From: Streptomyces sp. AC512_CC834
GTDB taxonomy: Bacteria; Actinomycetota; Actinomycetes; Streptomycetales; Streptomycetaceae
Direction of reading: 5' to 3'
DNA: 64,000 nucleotides
Assembly: GCF_019049325.1 (NCBI RefSeq)
Contig: NZ_JAGMUO010000035.1
Location: 1-64,000 of the forward strand
Shown one piece after another: positions 18,273-26,791 of this stretch (the first letter of the stretch is position 1; each line of letters starts with the position of its first letter). Under the pieces are notes generated by a model. The model searched no databases. It was given only the letters and a program-made list of their open reading frames with translations, and was not told the DNA's origin. A program made the position numbers and the translations under genes.

Positions 18273-18818
18273 TTGAGCACCGCGAACGCGAACCGCGAAC
18301 ACGCCCCCGTCGAGACCATGAAAGCGGCGGGCTTCTCCTTCACCAGGCGGGCATGGGCCGACGCCGCCCCCGCACGGGTCTACGGTCTGGTCAGCGACGT
18401 GTCCGCGATTCACCGATGGAGCCCCAACGCCACCGATGTCGCCTTCGACCAGGACGGCGGACCCCGGGTCGGCGCCTGGTTCAGCGGCCGCAACCACAGG
18501 GACGGCAGGCAGTGGACCACCCGCTCCCAGATCACGCGGGCGGACCCCGGCACCGCCTTCGCCTTCGTCGTCGGCGGCGCCGACGACGGCATCGTGCGAT
18601 GGAGCTGGACCTTCCGCCCCCAGGGGCGGGGAACCCTCGTCCAGCAGTCCTGGCAGCTCCTGCGCCTCGACCCGGTGCTGGGCACCACCCGCTCGGACCT
18701 CGAAGCACTGCGCGACTACATGGCGGACAGCGCCGAAACCACACTGGCATCCCTCGCCCAATGGATCGCCGAAGAACGCCACCCCGGCTCCAAATCCGGC
18801 GCACACTCATTGACCTGA
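18273..18818 (+). CDS. SRPBCC (polyketide cyclase/START-like) protein
   Basis: A 181-residue protein of the SRPBCC fold. Recognisable are FTRRAWADAAPARVYGLVSDVSAIHRWSP at the start and a C-terminal long helix (SDLEALRDYMADSAETTLASLAQWI). Such proteins bind hydrophobic ligands or act as cyclases; the ligand is unknown. The start is a TTG at 18273, set by a perfect AGGAGG at 18262-18267 with a 5-base spacer. An ATG 14 codons later is possible. It is divergent from the MmyB-like regulator (133-base gap) and is its likely target. Confidence 0.8.
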   Translation: MSTANANREHAPVETMKAAGFSFTRRAWADAAPARVYGLVSDVSAIHRWSPNATDVAFDQDGGPRVGAWFSGRNHRDGRQWTTRSQITRADPGTAFAFVVGGADDGIVRWSWTFRPQGRGTLVQQSWQLLRLDPVLGTTRSDLEALRDYMADSAETTLASLAQWIAEERHPGSKSGAHSLT

Positions 18819-18892
18819 CTAGACCATTCCTCTTACGTTCGCCACGCAGCCGTCCAGGCCACAGTGTCGTGCGCCCGCAGGAGGTCATGCCC

Positions 18893-20263
18893 GTGCGTCC
18901 CACCGTCCGGTTCACCGCCCTGTTCACCCTCACCGCGCTCGCCTCCACCGCCCTCGCCGCCTGCGGCAGCGGTTCCGGCGACGATCCGGACACGGTGAAG
19001 GTCTCCTTCAAGCAGTCGACGGACAACTCCATCAAGGTGATGGACACCTATCTCGCCGACATCAAGAAGCAGTTCGAGAAGGCCAACCCGGGGAAGAAGG
19101 TCGACCTCGTCCCCATCAAGGCGCCGGACTCGGAGTACTACACCAAGCTCCAGCAGATGCTCCGCTCTCCCAAGACCGCGCCGGACCTGGTCTACGAGGA
19201 CACGTTCCTCATCAACTCCGACATCACCAGCGGGTACTTGAAGCCGCTCGACGACTACCTCGCCAAGTGGAAGGACTGGGACCAGTTCATCGACACAGCG
19301 AAGGCCGCGGCCAAGGGCGAGGACGGCAAGACGTACGGCGTGCCGGACGGTACCGACACCCGCGGGCTGTGGTTCAGCAAGGACGTCTTCGCCAAGGCCG
19401 GGCTGCCCGCCGACTGGCAGCCGAAGACGTGGGACGAGGTCCTCGACGCCGCCCGCACCATCAAGGAGAAGGTCCCCGGCGTCACGCCACTCAACGTGTA
19501 CACCGGCAAGCCCGCCGGCGAGGCCGCCACCATGCAGGGCTTCGAGATGCTGCTGTACGGCACGGGCGACGGCGGCTCCGACCCGCTGTACGACAAGGGC
19601 AGCAAGAAGTGGATCACGGCGGGGCAGGGCTTCAAGGACTCCCTCGCGTTCGTCGAGACCGTGTACAAGGAGAAGCTCGGCCCGGAGGTCTCCGACGCCC
19701 TCGACCCCAACTTCGGCACGAGGGTGCGCGGTGAGCTGCTTCCGCAGGGCAAGCTCGGGATCGCGCTCGACGGCTCCTGGCTGCCGCAGGACTGGCTGGA
19801 GGGCAGCGGGCACGAGTGGCCCGAGTGGTCGAAGGAGCTGGGCCTCGCCGCCATGCCCACGCAGAACGGGCAGGCTCCGGGCCGGGTGAGCATGTCCGGC
19901 GGCTGGACCTGGTCCATCCCGGCCAAGGCGGGCAATCCGGACCTGGCCTTCGAGTTCATCAAGACGATGCAGACCAAGGCCAACGCCCAGAAGTGGTACA
20001 TCGCCAACTCCGGCATCGCGGTGCGCAAGGACGTCGCGAACGACCCCGCGTACGTCGACGCCCAGCCCGGCATCAAGTTCTTCACCGACCTCGTCGCCGA
20101 CACCCACTACCGGCCCGCCTACCCGGCGTATCCGAAGGTGTCCGTCGCCATCCAGGAGGCGATGGAGGGTGTGACCACCGGCGACAAGTCGGTCGAGGAA
20201 GCGGCCGGCGACTACGACGAGGCGCTCAAGGAGGCCACCGACAACCAGGTGGTGAGCAAGTGA
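18893..20263 (+). CDS. Sugar ABC transporter substrate-binding lipoprotein
   Basis: A 456-residue family-1 extracellular solute-binding protein. The lipobox LAAC (core ALAAC) lies about 20 residues in, followed by a GSGSGDD linker, so the mature protein is a lipid-anchored receptor. Motifs of sugar-binding proteins are visible, for example PDLVYEDTFLINSDITSGYLKPLDDY and the SGGWTWSIPAKAGNPDLAFEFIKTM region. GTG 18893 has ideal spacing (8 bases) from AGGAGG at 18879-18884; the in-frame ATG at 18887 is only 2 bases from it. It overlaps the first permease gene as GTGA. Confidence 0.9.
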   Translation: MRPTVRFTALFTLTALASTALAACGSGSGDDPDTVKVSFKQSTDNSIKVMDTYLADIKKQFEKANPGKKVDLVPIKAPDSEYYTKLQQMLRSPKTAPDLVYEDTFLINSDITSGYLKPLDDYLAKWKDWDQFIDTAKAAAKGEDGKTYGVPDGTDTRGLWFSKDVFAKAGLPADWQPKTWDEVLDAARTIKEKVPGVTPLNVYTGKPAGEAATMQGFEMLLYGTGDGGSDPLYDKGSKKWITAGQGFKDSLAFVETVYKEKLGPEVSDALDPNFGTRVRGELLPQGKLGIALDGSWLPQDWLEGSGHEWPEWSKELGLAAMPTQNGQAPGRVSMSGGWTWSIPAKAGNPDLAFEFIKTMQTKANAQKWYIANSGIAVRKDVANDPAYVDAQPGIKFFTDLVADTHYRPAYPAYPKVSVAIQEAMEGVTTGDKSVEEAAGDYDEALKEATDNQVVSK

Positions 20264-21204
20264 CGGCGACCGCGCCGGAGCACGCGGGGCCGGAGGTCGG
20301 TAAGACCCCGGCTTCCCCGGCCCCCTCCGGCGCGCGGACCGGCACCGTCCGCCGCTCCCTGTACCGCGCCCTGCCGGTCTCCCCCGCCGTCGTCCTGCTG
20401 CTGCTCTTCCTCGCCGGTCCGATCGCGTACTGCGTCGTCATCGCCTTCACCGACCTCCAGCTCACCGGGCAGGCGCAGTCGTCCTTCGTCGGCTTCGACA
20501 ACTTCACCCGCGCCTTCCGGGACGAGGCGTTCCTGAACGCCGTATGGCTGACCCTGGTGTTCACGGTGCTGTCGTCGCTGATCGGCCAGAACACCCTGGG
20601 GCTCGCGCTGGCCTCGCTGATGCAGCGGGCGTCGAAGCCGGTGCGTACGCTCACCGGCGGCATCGTGGTCACGGCCTGGGTGCTGCCGGAGGTGGTGGCG
20701 GGGTTCCTGCTCTACGCCTTCTTCCGCCGCGAGGGCACCCTCAACGCCATCCTGGACTGGCTCCATCTGCCTTCCCAGAACTGTCTGTTCACGCTGCCGA
20801 TCCTGGCGGTGTCCTTCGCCAACGTGTGGCGGGGCACGGCGTTCTCGATGCTCGTGTACTCGGCCGCGCTGAACGACATCCCCAAGGAGGTCACCGAGGC
20901 CGCCGAGGTCGACGGCGCGAGCGGCTGGCGCCGGATGTGGCACATCACGCTGCCGATGATCCGGCGCTCCATCGGCACCAACCTGATGCTCAACACCCTG
21001 CAGACGCTGTCGGTCTTCGGGCTGATCTGGGTGATGACGCGGGGCGGACCGAGCGGCAAGAGCCAGACGCTGCCGCTGTTCATGTACGAACAGGCCTTCC
21101 AGAACAGCCTGATCGGCTACGGGACGGCGGTGGCGCTGCTGCTGTTGCTGATCGGCTCGCTGTTCTCGATCGTGTACCTGCGCCTGCTGCGGACGGAGGT
21201 CTGA
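20260..21204 (+). CDS. Sugar ABC transporter permease (MalF type)
   Basis: A 314-residue membrane protein with about six helices and the binding-protein-dependent permease loop EAAEVDGASGWRRMWHITLPM (EAA motif). The cytoplasmic N-terminus is Pro/Ala-rich. It starts at GTG 20260, overlapping the substrate-binding gene stop, and ends one base before the second permease start, so all three are translated together. No ATPase gene is nearby; in streptomycetes the shared ATPase MsiK usually powers such importers. Confidence 0.92.
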   Translation: MTATAPEHAGPEVGKTPASPAPSGARTGTVRRSLYRALPVSPAVVLLLLFLAGPIAYCVVIAFTDLQLTGQAQSSFVGFDNFTRAFRDEAFLNAVWLTLVFTVLSSLIGQNTLGLALASLMQRASKPVRTLTGGIVVTAWVLPEVVAGFLLYAFFRREGTLNAILDWLHLPSQNCLFTLPILAVSFANVWRGTAFSMLVYSAALNDIPKEVTEAAEVDGASGWRRMWHITLPMIRRSIGTNLMLNTLQTLSVFGLIWVMTRGGPSGKSQTLPLFMYEQAFQNSLIGYGTAVALLLLLIGSLFSIVYLRLLRTEV

Positions 21205-21205
21205 C

Positions 21206-22045
21206 ATGGCGATGACGCCCGCCTCCCGGCGCAACCGGCGCCGGACGGCCGCCGACGCCGGACTGCTGGTGGCGGCCGCGGCCTTCGTACTGCCGCTTGC
21301 CTGGGTGGTGCTGTCCTCCCTGGACCCGCACGCGGGCCTCAGGGTGAAGGTGCCCGACGGGGTGACGCTGGACAACTTCGACGCGATCCTCACCCCGGAG
21401 ATCACCTTCACCCCGCTGCTCAACAGCCTGATCCTGTGCGGCGGCGGGACCCTGCTGACGGTGGTGTGCGCGGTACTGGCGGCGTACCCGCTCTCCCGTT
21501 TCCGCTCCCGCCTGAACCGGCCGTTCCTGCTGACGATCCTGTTCGCGACCAGCCTGCCGATCACGGCGATCATGGTGCCGGTCTACGCCCTGTTCGTGCG
21601 GGTGAACATGATCGACACCATGCAGGGGACGATCTTCTTCTTCGCCGCCTCGCAACTGCCCTTCGCGATCTGGCTGATGAAGAACTTCATGGACGGCGTG
21701 CCGAAGGAGCTGGAGGAGGCGGCGTGGACGGACGGAGCGTCGTCCTTCCAGTCGCTGCTGCGGATCGTGCTGCCGTTGATGGGGCCGGGGGTGGCGGTGG
21801 TGACCGTGTTCTCGTTCGTGATGATGTGGGGCAACTTCTTCGTCCCCTTCATGCTGCTGCTCACCCCGGACCAGATGCCCGCCTCGGTCAGCATCAACGA
21901 CTTCTTCGGCAACCGGGGCATGGTGGCGTACGGGCAGCTCGCGGCGTTCTCGATCGTCTACTCGACACCGGTCGTCCTGCTGTACGTGCTGATCTCCCGA
22001 CGGCTGGGCGGGGGGTTCGCGCTGGGCGGGGCGGTGAAGGGGTGA
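21206..22045 (+). CDS. Sugar ABC transporter permease (MalG type)
   Basis: A 279-residue partner permease with six predicted helices and the EAA loop EEAAWTDGASSFQSLLRIVLPL. It ends with a typical short cytoplasmic tail. ATG 21206 follows the first permease stop directly. The substrate is a sugar or oligosaccharide by family; no glycoside hydrolase or LacI regulator is adjacent to narrow it down. Confidence 0.92.
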   Translation: MAMTPASRRNRRRTAADAGLLVAAAAFVLPLAWVVLSSLDPHAGLRVKVPDGVTLDNFDAILTPEITFTPLLNSLILCGGGTLLTVVCAVLAAYPLSRFRSRLNRPFLLTILFATSLPITAIMVPVYALFVRVNMIDTMQGTIFFFAASQLPFAIWLMKNFMDGVPKELEEAAWTDGASSFQSLLRIVLPLMGPGVAVVTVFSFVMMWGNFFVPFMLLLTPDQMPASVSINDFFGNRGMVAYGQLAAFSIVYSTPVVLLYVLISRRLGGGFALGGAVKG

Positions 22046-22090
22046 GTACCGGGGGCGGGCGTACGGCGATCCGGATGGGCTGGGAGGAAG

Positions 22091-22693
22091 TCACCACAGG
22101 GTGGGGTCCCTTGCTGGTTCGGGTGCACCGGGGAGGCCTGGCGGCACGGCCACGGCGATGAGCTGGTCCCAGGTGTCGAAGCGGGAGGCCATGGCAGTGA
22201 GGAGCCGCGCCGTGGCGAAGGCGTCGAACGCCGCCCGGTGCCGGGCGCCAGGGGCCTCGCTCAGGTCGGGCCGCACGTACTCGATGAGGGCGTCGAGGCT
22301 GTACTTGCCCAGGTCCGGGTATGTGACCTTGGCCAGCCGGAGGGTGTCCAGCACACCGGCGGGCTGCCAGCCGGAGAGGTGCGCGCCCAGCACGCGGTAG
22401 TCGGTGTGTGCGTTGTGCGCGCAGATCCAGGCTCCGCCCAGGAAGGCGCGCACCTGGTTCGCGATCTCCGCCCATGCCGGCTGCTCGGCCAAGTCGTCGT
22501 TGGTCAGCCCGTGCACGCGGGTCGCGAAGGGGGTGACGGGTCGGTTCGGACGGGTCAGCCACCAGCCCGCGGTGCTCTTGTCCGGTCGGCCGTCCCGAAC
22601 GGGCAACGCGGCGACTTCCACGAGATCCGGCGGGTTGGTGCCGTTGCCTTCGACGTCGACGACGAGCAGAGCCGGCCAGGTGGCGAAGTTCAT
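22091..22693 (-). CDS. DnaQ-like 3'-5' exonuclease
   Basis: A 200-residue DEDDh exonuclease domain protein. Motif I is VDVEGNG (Asp, Glu), motif II HNAHTDYRVL (Asp), and motif III HRAAFDAFATA (His and Asp five apart). Such stand-alone exonucleases act in DNA repair or RNA turnover and, in some cases, beside mobile elements. ATG 22693 starts the domain immediately; there is no strong ribosome site. It sits beside the broken thymidylate-synthase-like gene with the TnpB insertion, on the same strand. Confidence 0.85.
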   Translation of the reverse strand: MNFATWPALLVVDVEGNGTNPPDLVEVAALPVRDGRPDKSTAGWWLTRPNRPVTPFATRVHGLTNDDLAEQPAWAEIANQVRAFLGGAWICAHNAHTDYRVLGAHLSGWQPAGVLDTLRLAKVTYPDLGKYSLDALIEYVRPDLSEAPGARHRAAFDAFATARLLTAMASRFDTWDQLIAVAVPPGLPGAPEPARDPTLW

Positions 22694-22969
22694 GACGTGT
22701 CGGGTCCGTCCTCCGCCTCCCAGCCGATGGATGCCCGGCCGTGCTGGCGGTAGTGGTGGGGCTTGGTCCGGTCGTGGCACTGGAATCCGAAGCACCGAAG
22801 CCACGCCGCAGGAAGTAGCCTCGCTTACTGTCCGGCCCCCTGTGTAGGAGCTCCACGACCCGGTCGAACGGCGACCGCCCATCACCGTCGTCGGCGTTGA
22901 AGGGCATGTTTCCGTAGACGGACCCGCCGAGGCTCACGCCATCGATGCTGCTCACATGGACGGCGCGTA

Positions 22970-23104
22970 TTGACTTGCTCCTCGGGCTGAAGCCCAAAGA
23001 TTTTGGCCTTCCCTGCCAAGCCCTGTCCCGCTACGCGGCACGGGCATCGGTCGGGAGTCCGTGGCTTCCTGTTTCTTCGCGCTGTGCCGGGATTGCTCCT
23101 GGTC
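22970..23104 (-). ncRNA. Candidate omega RNA (reRNA) 3' region of the TnpB element
   Basis: The 135 bases between the tnpB stop and the right end contain two small hairpins, CCAAA/TTTGG (22994-23006) and the GGGC/GCCC stem. In IS605-group elements the guide RNA covers the tnpB 3' end and this region, and its guide is the flank just past the right end. Here that flank begins TACGCGCCGTCCATG. Position-based inference. Confidence 0.45.
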
Positions 23105-24241
23105 CTACCGGCGCTCCGCAGGCCGATGCCGCCGTCTGATGTTGATCGCGGCGTTGTGGTCCCGGTCGTGGACGGTGCCGCAGGCGGTGCAGGTCCATTC
23201 CCTCACGTGCAGGGGTTTGGGCCCGTCCACGTTGCCGCAGGTGGAGCAGGTCTGGGAGGTCGGTTCGAACCGACCGATCGTGACCAGGGTGCGGCCGTAC
23301 CGTTCAGCTTTGTACTCCAGCATGCTGATGAACGAGGACCATCCGGCGTCGTGCACGGACTTGGCCAGCCGTGTGCGGGCCAGTCCCGCCACCGACAGGT
23401 CCTCCACGGCGATTCCTTGGTTATCGGAGATCAGCTTCGTGGAGAGCTGGTGGTGGAACTCGCGGCGCGCGTCGGACACCTTGGCATGGTCGCGGGCGAC
23501 CTTCAGGCGGGCCTTGTCACGGTTCTTCGATCCCTTCTGTTTGCGGGACAGCTCCCGCTGGGCCTTCTTCAGCTTCTTCTCCGCACGCCGCAGAAAACGC
23601 GGGGAGTCGATCTTCGTGCCGTCGGAGAGGACCGCGAAGTGTGTGAGGCCGAGATCAATGCCGATGGTGCGGTCGGTTTCGGGCATGCGCGCATTGTCGG
23701 CGGCGGCGTCGGTGCCGACGACGAAGGAGGCGAAATACCGCCCAGCCGCATCCTTGATCACAGTGACGGAGGTGGGGATGGTGGGCAGGGTGCGGGACCA
23801 CTTCACCTTCACCGCGCCAATCTTCGGCAGGTTCAGACGGCCAGTGTCGGTGATACTCCAGCGAGCGTTGACGGTGAACCGGATCGACTGCCGATTGTCC
23901 TTGCGGGACTTGAAACGGGGCGGGCCGACCCGTGTGCCCTTGCGGGTGCCTTTGAGGGAGGCGAAGAAGTTGCGGTACGCGGCCTCGGCGTCCCGCAGGG
24001 ACTGCTGGAGCACCACCGAGGACACCTCACCCAGCCACGACCGCTCGGCCGTCCGCTTCGCCTCGGTGATCAGCTTCCGGGACAGCACGGCCGCCGTCGG
24101 GAACGGCAGGCCAGCCCTGCGGGCGTCCTCACGGGCACGAACCGCGTCGTTGAACACCACCCGCGCACACCCGAACGCCCTCGCCAACGCGACCCGCTGA
24201 CCGGCATCCGGATACACGCGAAACGCGTACCGAAGCTGCAT
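23105..24241 (-). CDS. tnpB: TnpB RNA-guided nuclease
   Basis: A 378-residue TnpB with all active-site residues: RuvC Asp196 in GIDLGLT, Glu280 in VEDLSV and Asp361 in DRDHNAAIN, and the zinc ribbon CSTC/CTAC (Cys 332, 335, 351, 354). The N-terminal wedge domain begins MQLRYAFRVYPDAGQ. Full length and intact, so probably functional. TnpB binds an RNA made from the element's right end and cuts DNA next to a target-adjacent motif, helping the element persist. Start at ATG 24241; the longer reading upstream lacks homology. Confidence 0.93.
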   Translation of the reverse strand: MQLRYAFRVYPDAGQRVALARAFGCARVVFNDAVRAREDARRAGLPFPTAAVLSRKLITEAKRTAERSWLGEVSSVVLQQSLRDAEAAYRNFFASLKGTRKGTRVGPPRFKSRKDNRQSIRFTVNARWSITDTGRLNLPKIGAVKVKWSRTLPTIPTSVTVIKDAAGRYFASFVVGTDAAADNARMPETDRTIGIDLGLTHFAVLSDGTKIDSPRFLRRAEKKLKKAQRELSRKQKGSKNRDKARLKVARDHAKVSDARREFHHQLSTKLISDNQGIAVEDLSVAGLARTRLAKSVHDAGWSSFISMLEYKAERYGRTLVTIGRFEPTSQTCSTCGNVDGPKPLHVREWTCTACGTVHDRDHNAAINIRRRHRPAERR

Positions 24242-24768
24242 GCGACGATCGTACGAACAGGCAATACCCGCTGTAACCGGGAACACTCGTTCCCCACCTC
24301 ACCCTGCCAGTGACTGCACTGTCCGTCTCCTCGGGAACACCACCGCAGTGCTCCACGCCGCCATCACGAGACTCGCTCCACCACCGGACTGAAGCCCGAT
24401 GCCCGGCGAATCGATCCCGGTAGCTGATCATCTCCAGATCATGGGGGCGGCGAGGTACGAGAAAGCTTCGGCGAACTGAAAGACCGGGTTGACCCTCCGT
24501 TCGGCCAGGTACGGCAGGCGCTGCCTCGGGTCGGTCAGCCGGAAGCTGACGCCGATGACCTCGCGGGCCGCGTTGCCGCGGGCGTCGATGCGCTGTTCTG
24601 GCTCCGTGGTCGCCAGCCGTATCAGGGCGACGTAGGCACCTTCGATGCTGCGGAAAGCCGGTGCTGTGAGCAAGGCACTCTCCAGATCGGGGAATGGATG
24701 GTTGGACCGCCAGGCGAAACGCCAGGCGAAACGCCGGGGGCTGGGCCAGGACGCGATCTCGGCTGCCA

Positions 24769-25263
24769 TCACGACGTGCCCGTGGGGATACGGAAGGCGC
24801 ACCACGTCGTTCTGCCGTCGTCACTGACGCCCCAGTCCGATGCGAGGACCGCGACGAGAAACAGGCCACGCCCGGATTCCTCGTTGTCCTCGGCGGTGCG
24901 CAGTTCGGCCGGGGAGGAGCTCCCGTCGGTCACCTCGATGCGTAGTTCGCCGGTGCGGTACCGGACCCGCAGCCCGATGTCTCCGCAACCGTGCTGGATG
25001 CCGTTGGTGACCAGCTCGGAGACGGCGAGCACGGCATTGTCGGCCGGCGTGCCGCGCACGTTGCACAGCCGCAGGAAGGCCGCCGTGAGCCGGCGCATCC
25101 GGCCGACGGCGGCCTTGTCCGGGGCGAAGGCCACCTCGAAAGCACGAGGGTTTGGCATCTGTGGTTCGACAGCGAACGGTGTGGTGGACGTGGGAGCCGT
25201 CACCTGAGGCTCCGGGTCAGTCCAGTCGTGCCCGCTGTGTCGGGCGGTGGTGCTCTGGCGCAT
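24769..25263 (-). CDS. RsbW-like anti-sigma/HATPase protein of a WhiJ-type locus
   Basis: A small HATPase_c_2 protein with the N box AVLAVSELVTNGIQHG and a later GRGLFLVAVLASDWGV (G box), as in RsbW/SpoIIAB-like proteins of streptomycete abaA/whiJ loci. The start is uncertain: ATG 25263 (164 residues) is used, with GTG 25314 and ATG 25158 as alternatives. A TATGCAAGGC-region with ATTTACTAT on the complementary strand near 25330-25345 could be the promoter. It is divergent from the XRE/DUF397 pair and overlaps the broken TS-like gene downstream. Confidence 0.8.
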   Translation of the reverse strand: MRQSTTARHSGHDWTDPEPQVTAPTSTTPFAVEPQMPNPRAFEVAFAPDKAAVGRMRRLTAAFLRLCNVRGTPADNAVLAVSELVTNGIQHGCGDIGLRVRYRTGELRIEVTDGSSSPAELRTAEDNEESGRGLFLVAVLASDWGVSDDGRTTWCAFRIPTGTS

Positions 25264-25505
25264 GGCTCGGCCTCGGCTCGTCAGGGGGTGGGGGGAGCTG
25301 CGATCTGCTCGCACAACTACCGTGCTGGATGTGCGATTTACTATGCAAGGCCATTCGCAAGAGCCTTAGAATTGGCACATGCCCAAGCACCGGCAAGGGG
25401 TTACTCAAGGGCCTGCAGACGGTGGCACACTCAGGAACACGACCCGCAACGACGCCGGGCACAGGGCATGTTGGGCACCGACAGGGTTGGGGAAAGGGTT
25501 ACGCA

Positions 25506-26375
25506 GTGGCGGCAAAGCGCGGAGCGACCTTTCGACGCAGGGAGCTGGGCAAGGAGTTGCGCAAGCTCAGGGACAAGAGAGGCGAGACCCTCCAAGAGGT
25601 GGCGAGGGCACTGGGCTTCTCGTACACGAAACTCGCGCGCGTGGAGATCGGCGAGAACGACCTGCCGCGTGTGAGTGACCTCGAGACCCTGATCGACCAC
25701 CTGGCCCCCGACTTGCCGAAGGAAGACCTGGAGACGCTGCTACAGCTACACAGGGAGTCCCTGAGCAAGGAGCCGTGGACGCCGTACAAGGCGTACATGC
25801 CGTCGAAGATGCCGACGTACCGCGGTCTGGAGCAGGACGCCACCATCATGCGCGCCTGGCAGCCGGCCTTCGTGTTCGGACTCTTCCAGACAGAGGGTTA
25901 CGCGCGAGCCCTTTACCAGATCGCCAAGCCGGTCGAGGAGACGACGACCGAGTACGTCGAACAGAACGTCCGGCTGAGACTGGAGCGAAAGGAACTGATC
26001 ACTCGCTCGGAGAACCCGATGAAGCTCCGCGTCATCATGGACGAGACGGCCGTCCGTCGGACGGTGGGCGGCTCCGAGGTGATGCTGGCCCAGTACAAGG
26101 AGATCGCGGAGCTGGGCGAACTGGACAACGTGACCATCCAGGTCCTGCCCCACGACGTCGTCACCTACCGCTCGGAAAACAACTTCATCCTATTGGACTT
26201 CTCCGAGAACCTTGCCCCTGTCGTACAGGTCGACATGTCGAACACCATCTCCGTGACGGACGAGCGGCTGGAGGTCCAGCGGAACGTCCGCCGGTTCGAC
26301 GCCATGCGCGACAGCGCCCTACCTCCGGCGCGAACGGCCGGGTTCCTGCAACAACTAGCACGAGAGTGGGCATAG
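25506..26375 (+). CDS. WhiJ-like XRE regulator with DUF5753 domain
   Basis: A 289-residue protein. The N-terminal helix-turn-helix covers about residues 12-70 (RRRELGKELRKLRDKRGETLQEVARALGFSYTKLARVEIG). The C-terminal DUF5753 region carries PAFVFGLFQTEGYARAL and VQVLP-type strands (NVTIQVLPHDVV). Start GTG 25506 is preceded by GGGGAAAGGG. The next gene, DUF397, overlaps by ten bases. Such pairs regulate development or antibiotic production locally in Streptomyces, with the DUF397 protein as a partner. Confidence 0.9.
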   Translation: MAAKRGATFRRRELGKELRKLRDKRGETLQEVARALGFSYTKLARVEIGENDLPRVSDLETLIDHLAPDLPKEDLETLLQLHRESLSKEPWTPYKAYMPSKMPTYRGLEQDATIMRAWQPAFVFGLFQTEGYARALYQIAKPVEETTTEYVEQNVRLRLERKELITRSENPMKLRVIMDETAVRRTVGGSEVMLAQYKEIAELGELDNVTIQVLPHDVVTYRSENNFILLDFSENLAPVVQVDMSNTISVTDERLEVQRNVRRFDAMRDSALPPARTAGFLQQLAREWA

Positions 26376-26596
26376 CCATCAATACCAACACCGCATCCTC
26401 AGACGTGGCGCCCGAGTCCGCCTGGTTCAAGTCGTCGTACAGCAACGACACCGGCGGAGCTTGCGTTGAGATCACGGACCTGGCCAGTCAGGTCGGCATC
26501 CGCGACTCCAAGGACAAGGCCGGCCCCGCCCTCGTGGTACCGGCCGCCTCCTGGTCCTCGTTCGTCGGCGCCGTGAGCACGCACCACTTGAGCTGA
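26366..26596 (+). CDS. DUF397 protein
   Basis: A 76-residue protein with the family signatures WFKSSYSNDTGGACVEI and VGIRDSKD, ending with a Trp-rich W(S)SFVGAV segment. GTG 26366 starts ten bases before the XRE stop. DUF397 proteins are small partners of DUF5753/WhiJ-type regulators and may block their DNA binding; that role is known for only a few. It completes the ATPase-XRE-DUF397 set. Confidence 0.9.
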   Translation: MGIAINTNTASSDVAPESAWFKSSYSNDTGGACVEITDLASQVGIRDSKDKAGPALVVPAASWSSFVGAVSTHHLS

Positions 26597-26791
26597 GGCG
26601 CCCTGGCCTCCCGCTCACAACTGCGGTTCGCTTCCCCAGGACATGTCCAGGGGAAGCGAACCGCTCCTCCTGTGCAGCGGCCACCCGTGGAGGACCGGCT
26701 CTGTCCGCTCGAGGAACAGCCAGCCGTACGTTCCCACAATCCGTATCGCTGGCCGAACAGCCCGTAGTCAGCATCGCTCCGGACCTCTACG

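Larger units (their letters stand above)
22970..24419 (-). mobile_element. IS200/IS605-group element with tnpB only (IS1341-like)
   Basis: Ends are inferred from the split TS-like gene. The left end starts at 24419 (CGGGATCG, then a GGGCTTCAGTCC hairpin and a GGGAAC/GTTCCC hairpin at 24279-24294). The right end closes at 22970 with a GGGCTTCAGCCC hairpin (22984-22995) followed by GAGGAGCAAGTCAA, very like known right ends of this group. There is no target duplication and no TnpA tyrosine transposase, so movement would need TnpA in trans. It is inserted after AGCTAC in tnpB orientation. Confidence 0.8.
22821..24769 (-). pseudogene. Thymidylate-synthase-like gene, split by a TnpB element and frameshifted
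   Basis: The 5' part (24420-24769) encodes a TS-like N-terminus with RGNAAREVIGVSFRLTDPRQ and RRVNPVFQFAEAFSYLA. One base appears lost from a C run near 24440: reading through gives PHDLEMISY where TS has DDLEFIAYY. The 3' part (22821-22969) resumes YAPSM, then, after a second one-base loss, DGVSLGGSVYG and FDRVVELLHRGPDSKR, the next TS blocks. The catalytic-Cys half is missing. Joined, the parts give ISY-YAPSM, so the 1450-bp insert is precise. Its ATG overlaps the ATPase stop (TGATG). Residues RFAW are doubled by a 12-base tandem duplication at 24709-24732. Confidence 0.8.

Noticed and set aside
24428..24805. A stand-alone 125-residue gene
   Set aside because: It is the N-terminal part of a TS-like gene ended early by a frameshift in a C run; the ATG at 24769 overlaps the ATPase stop.
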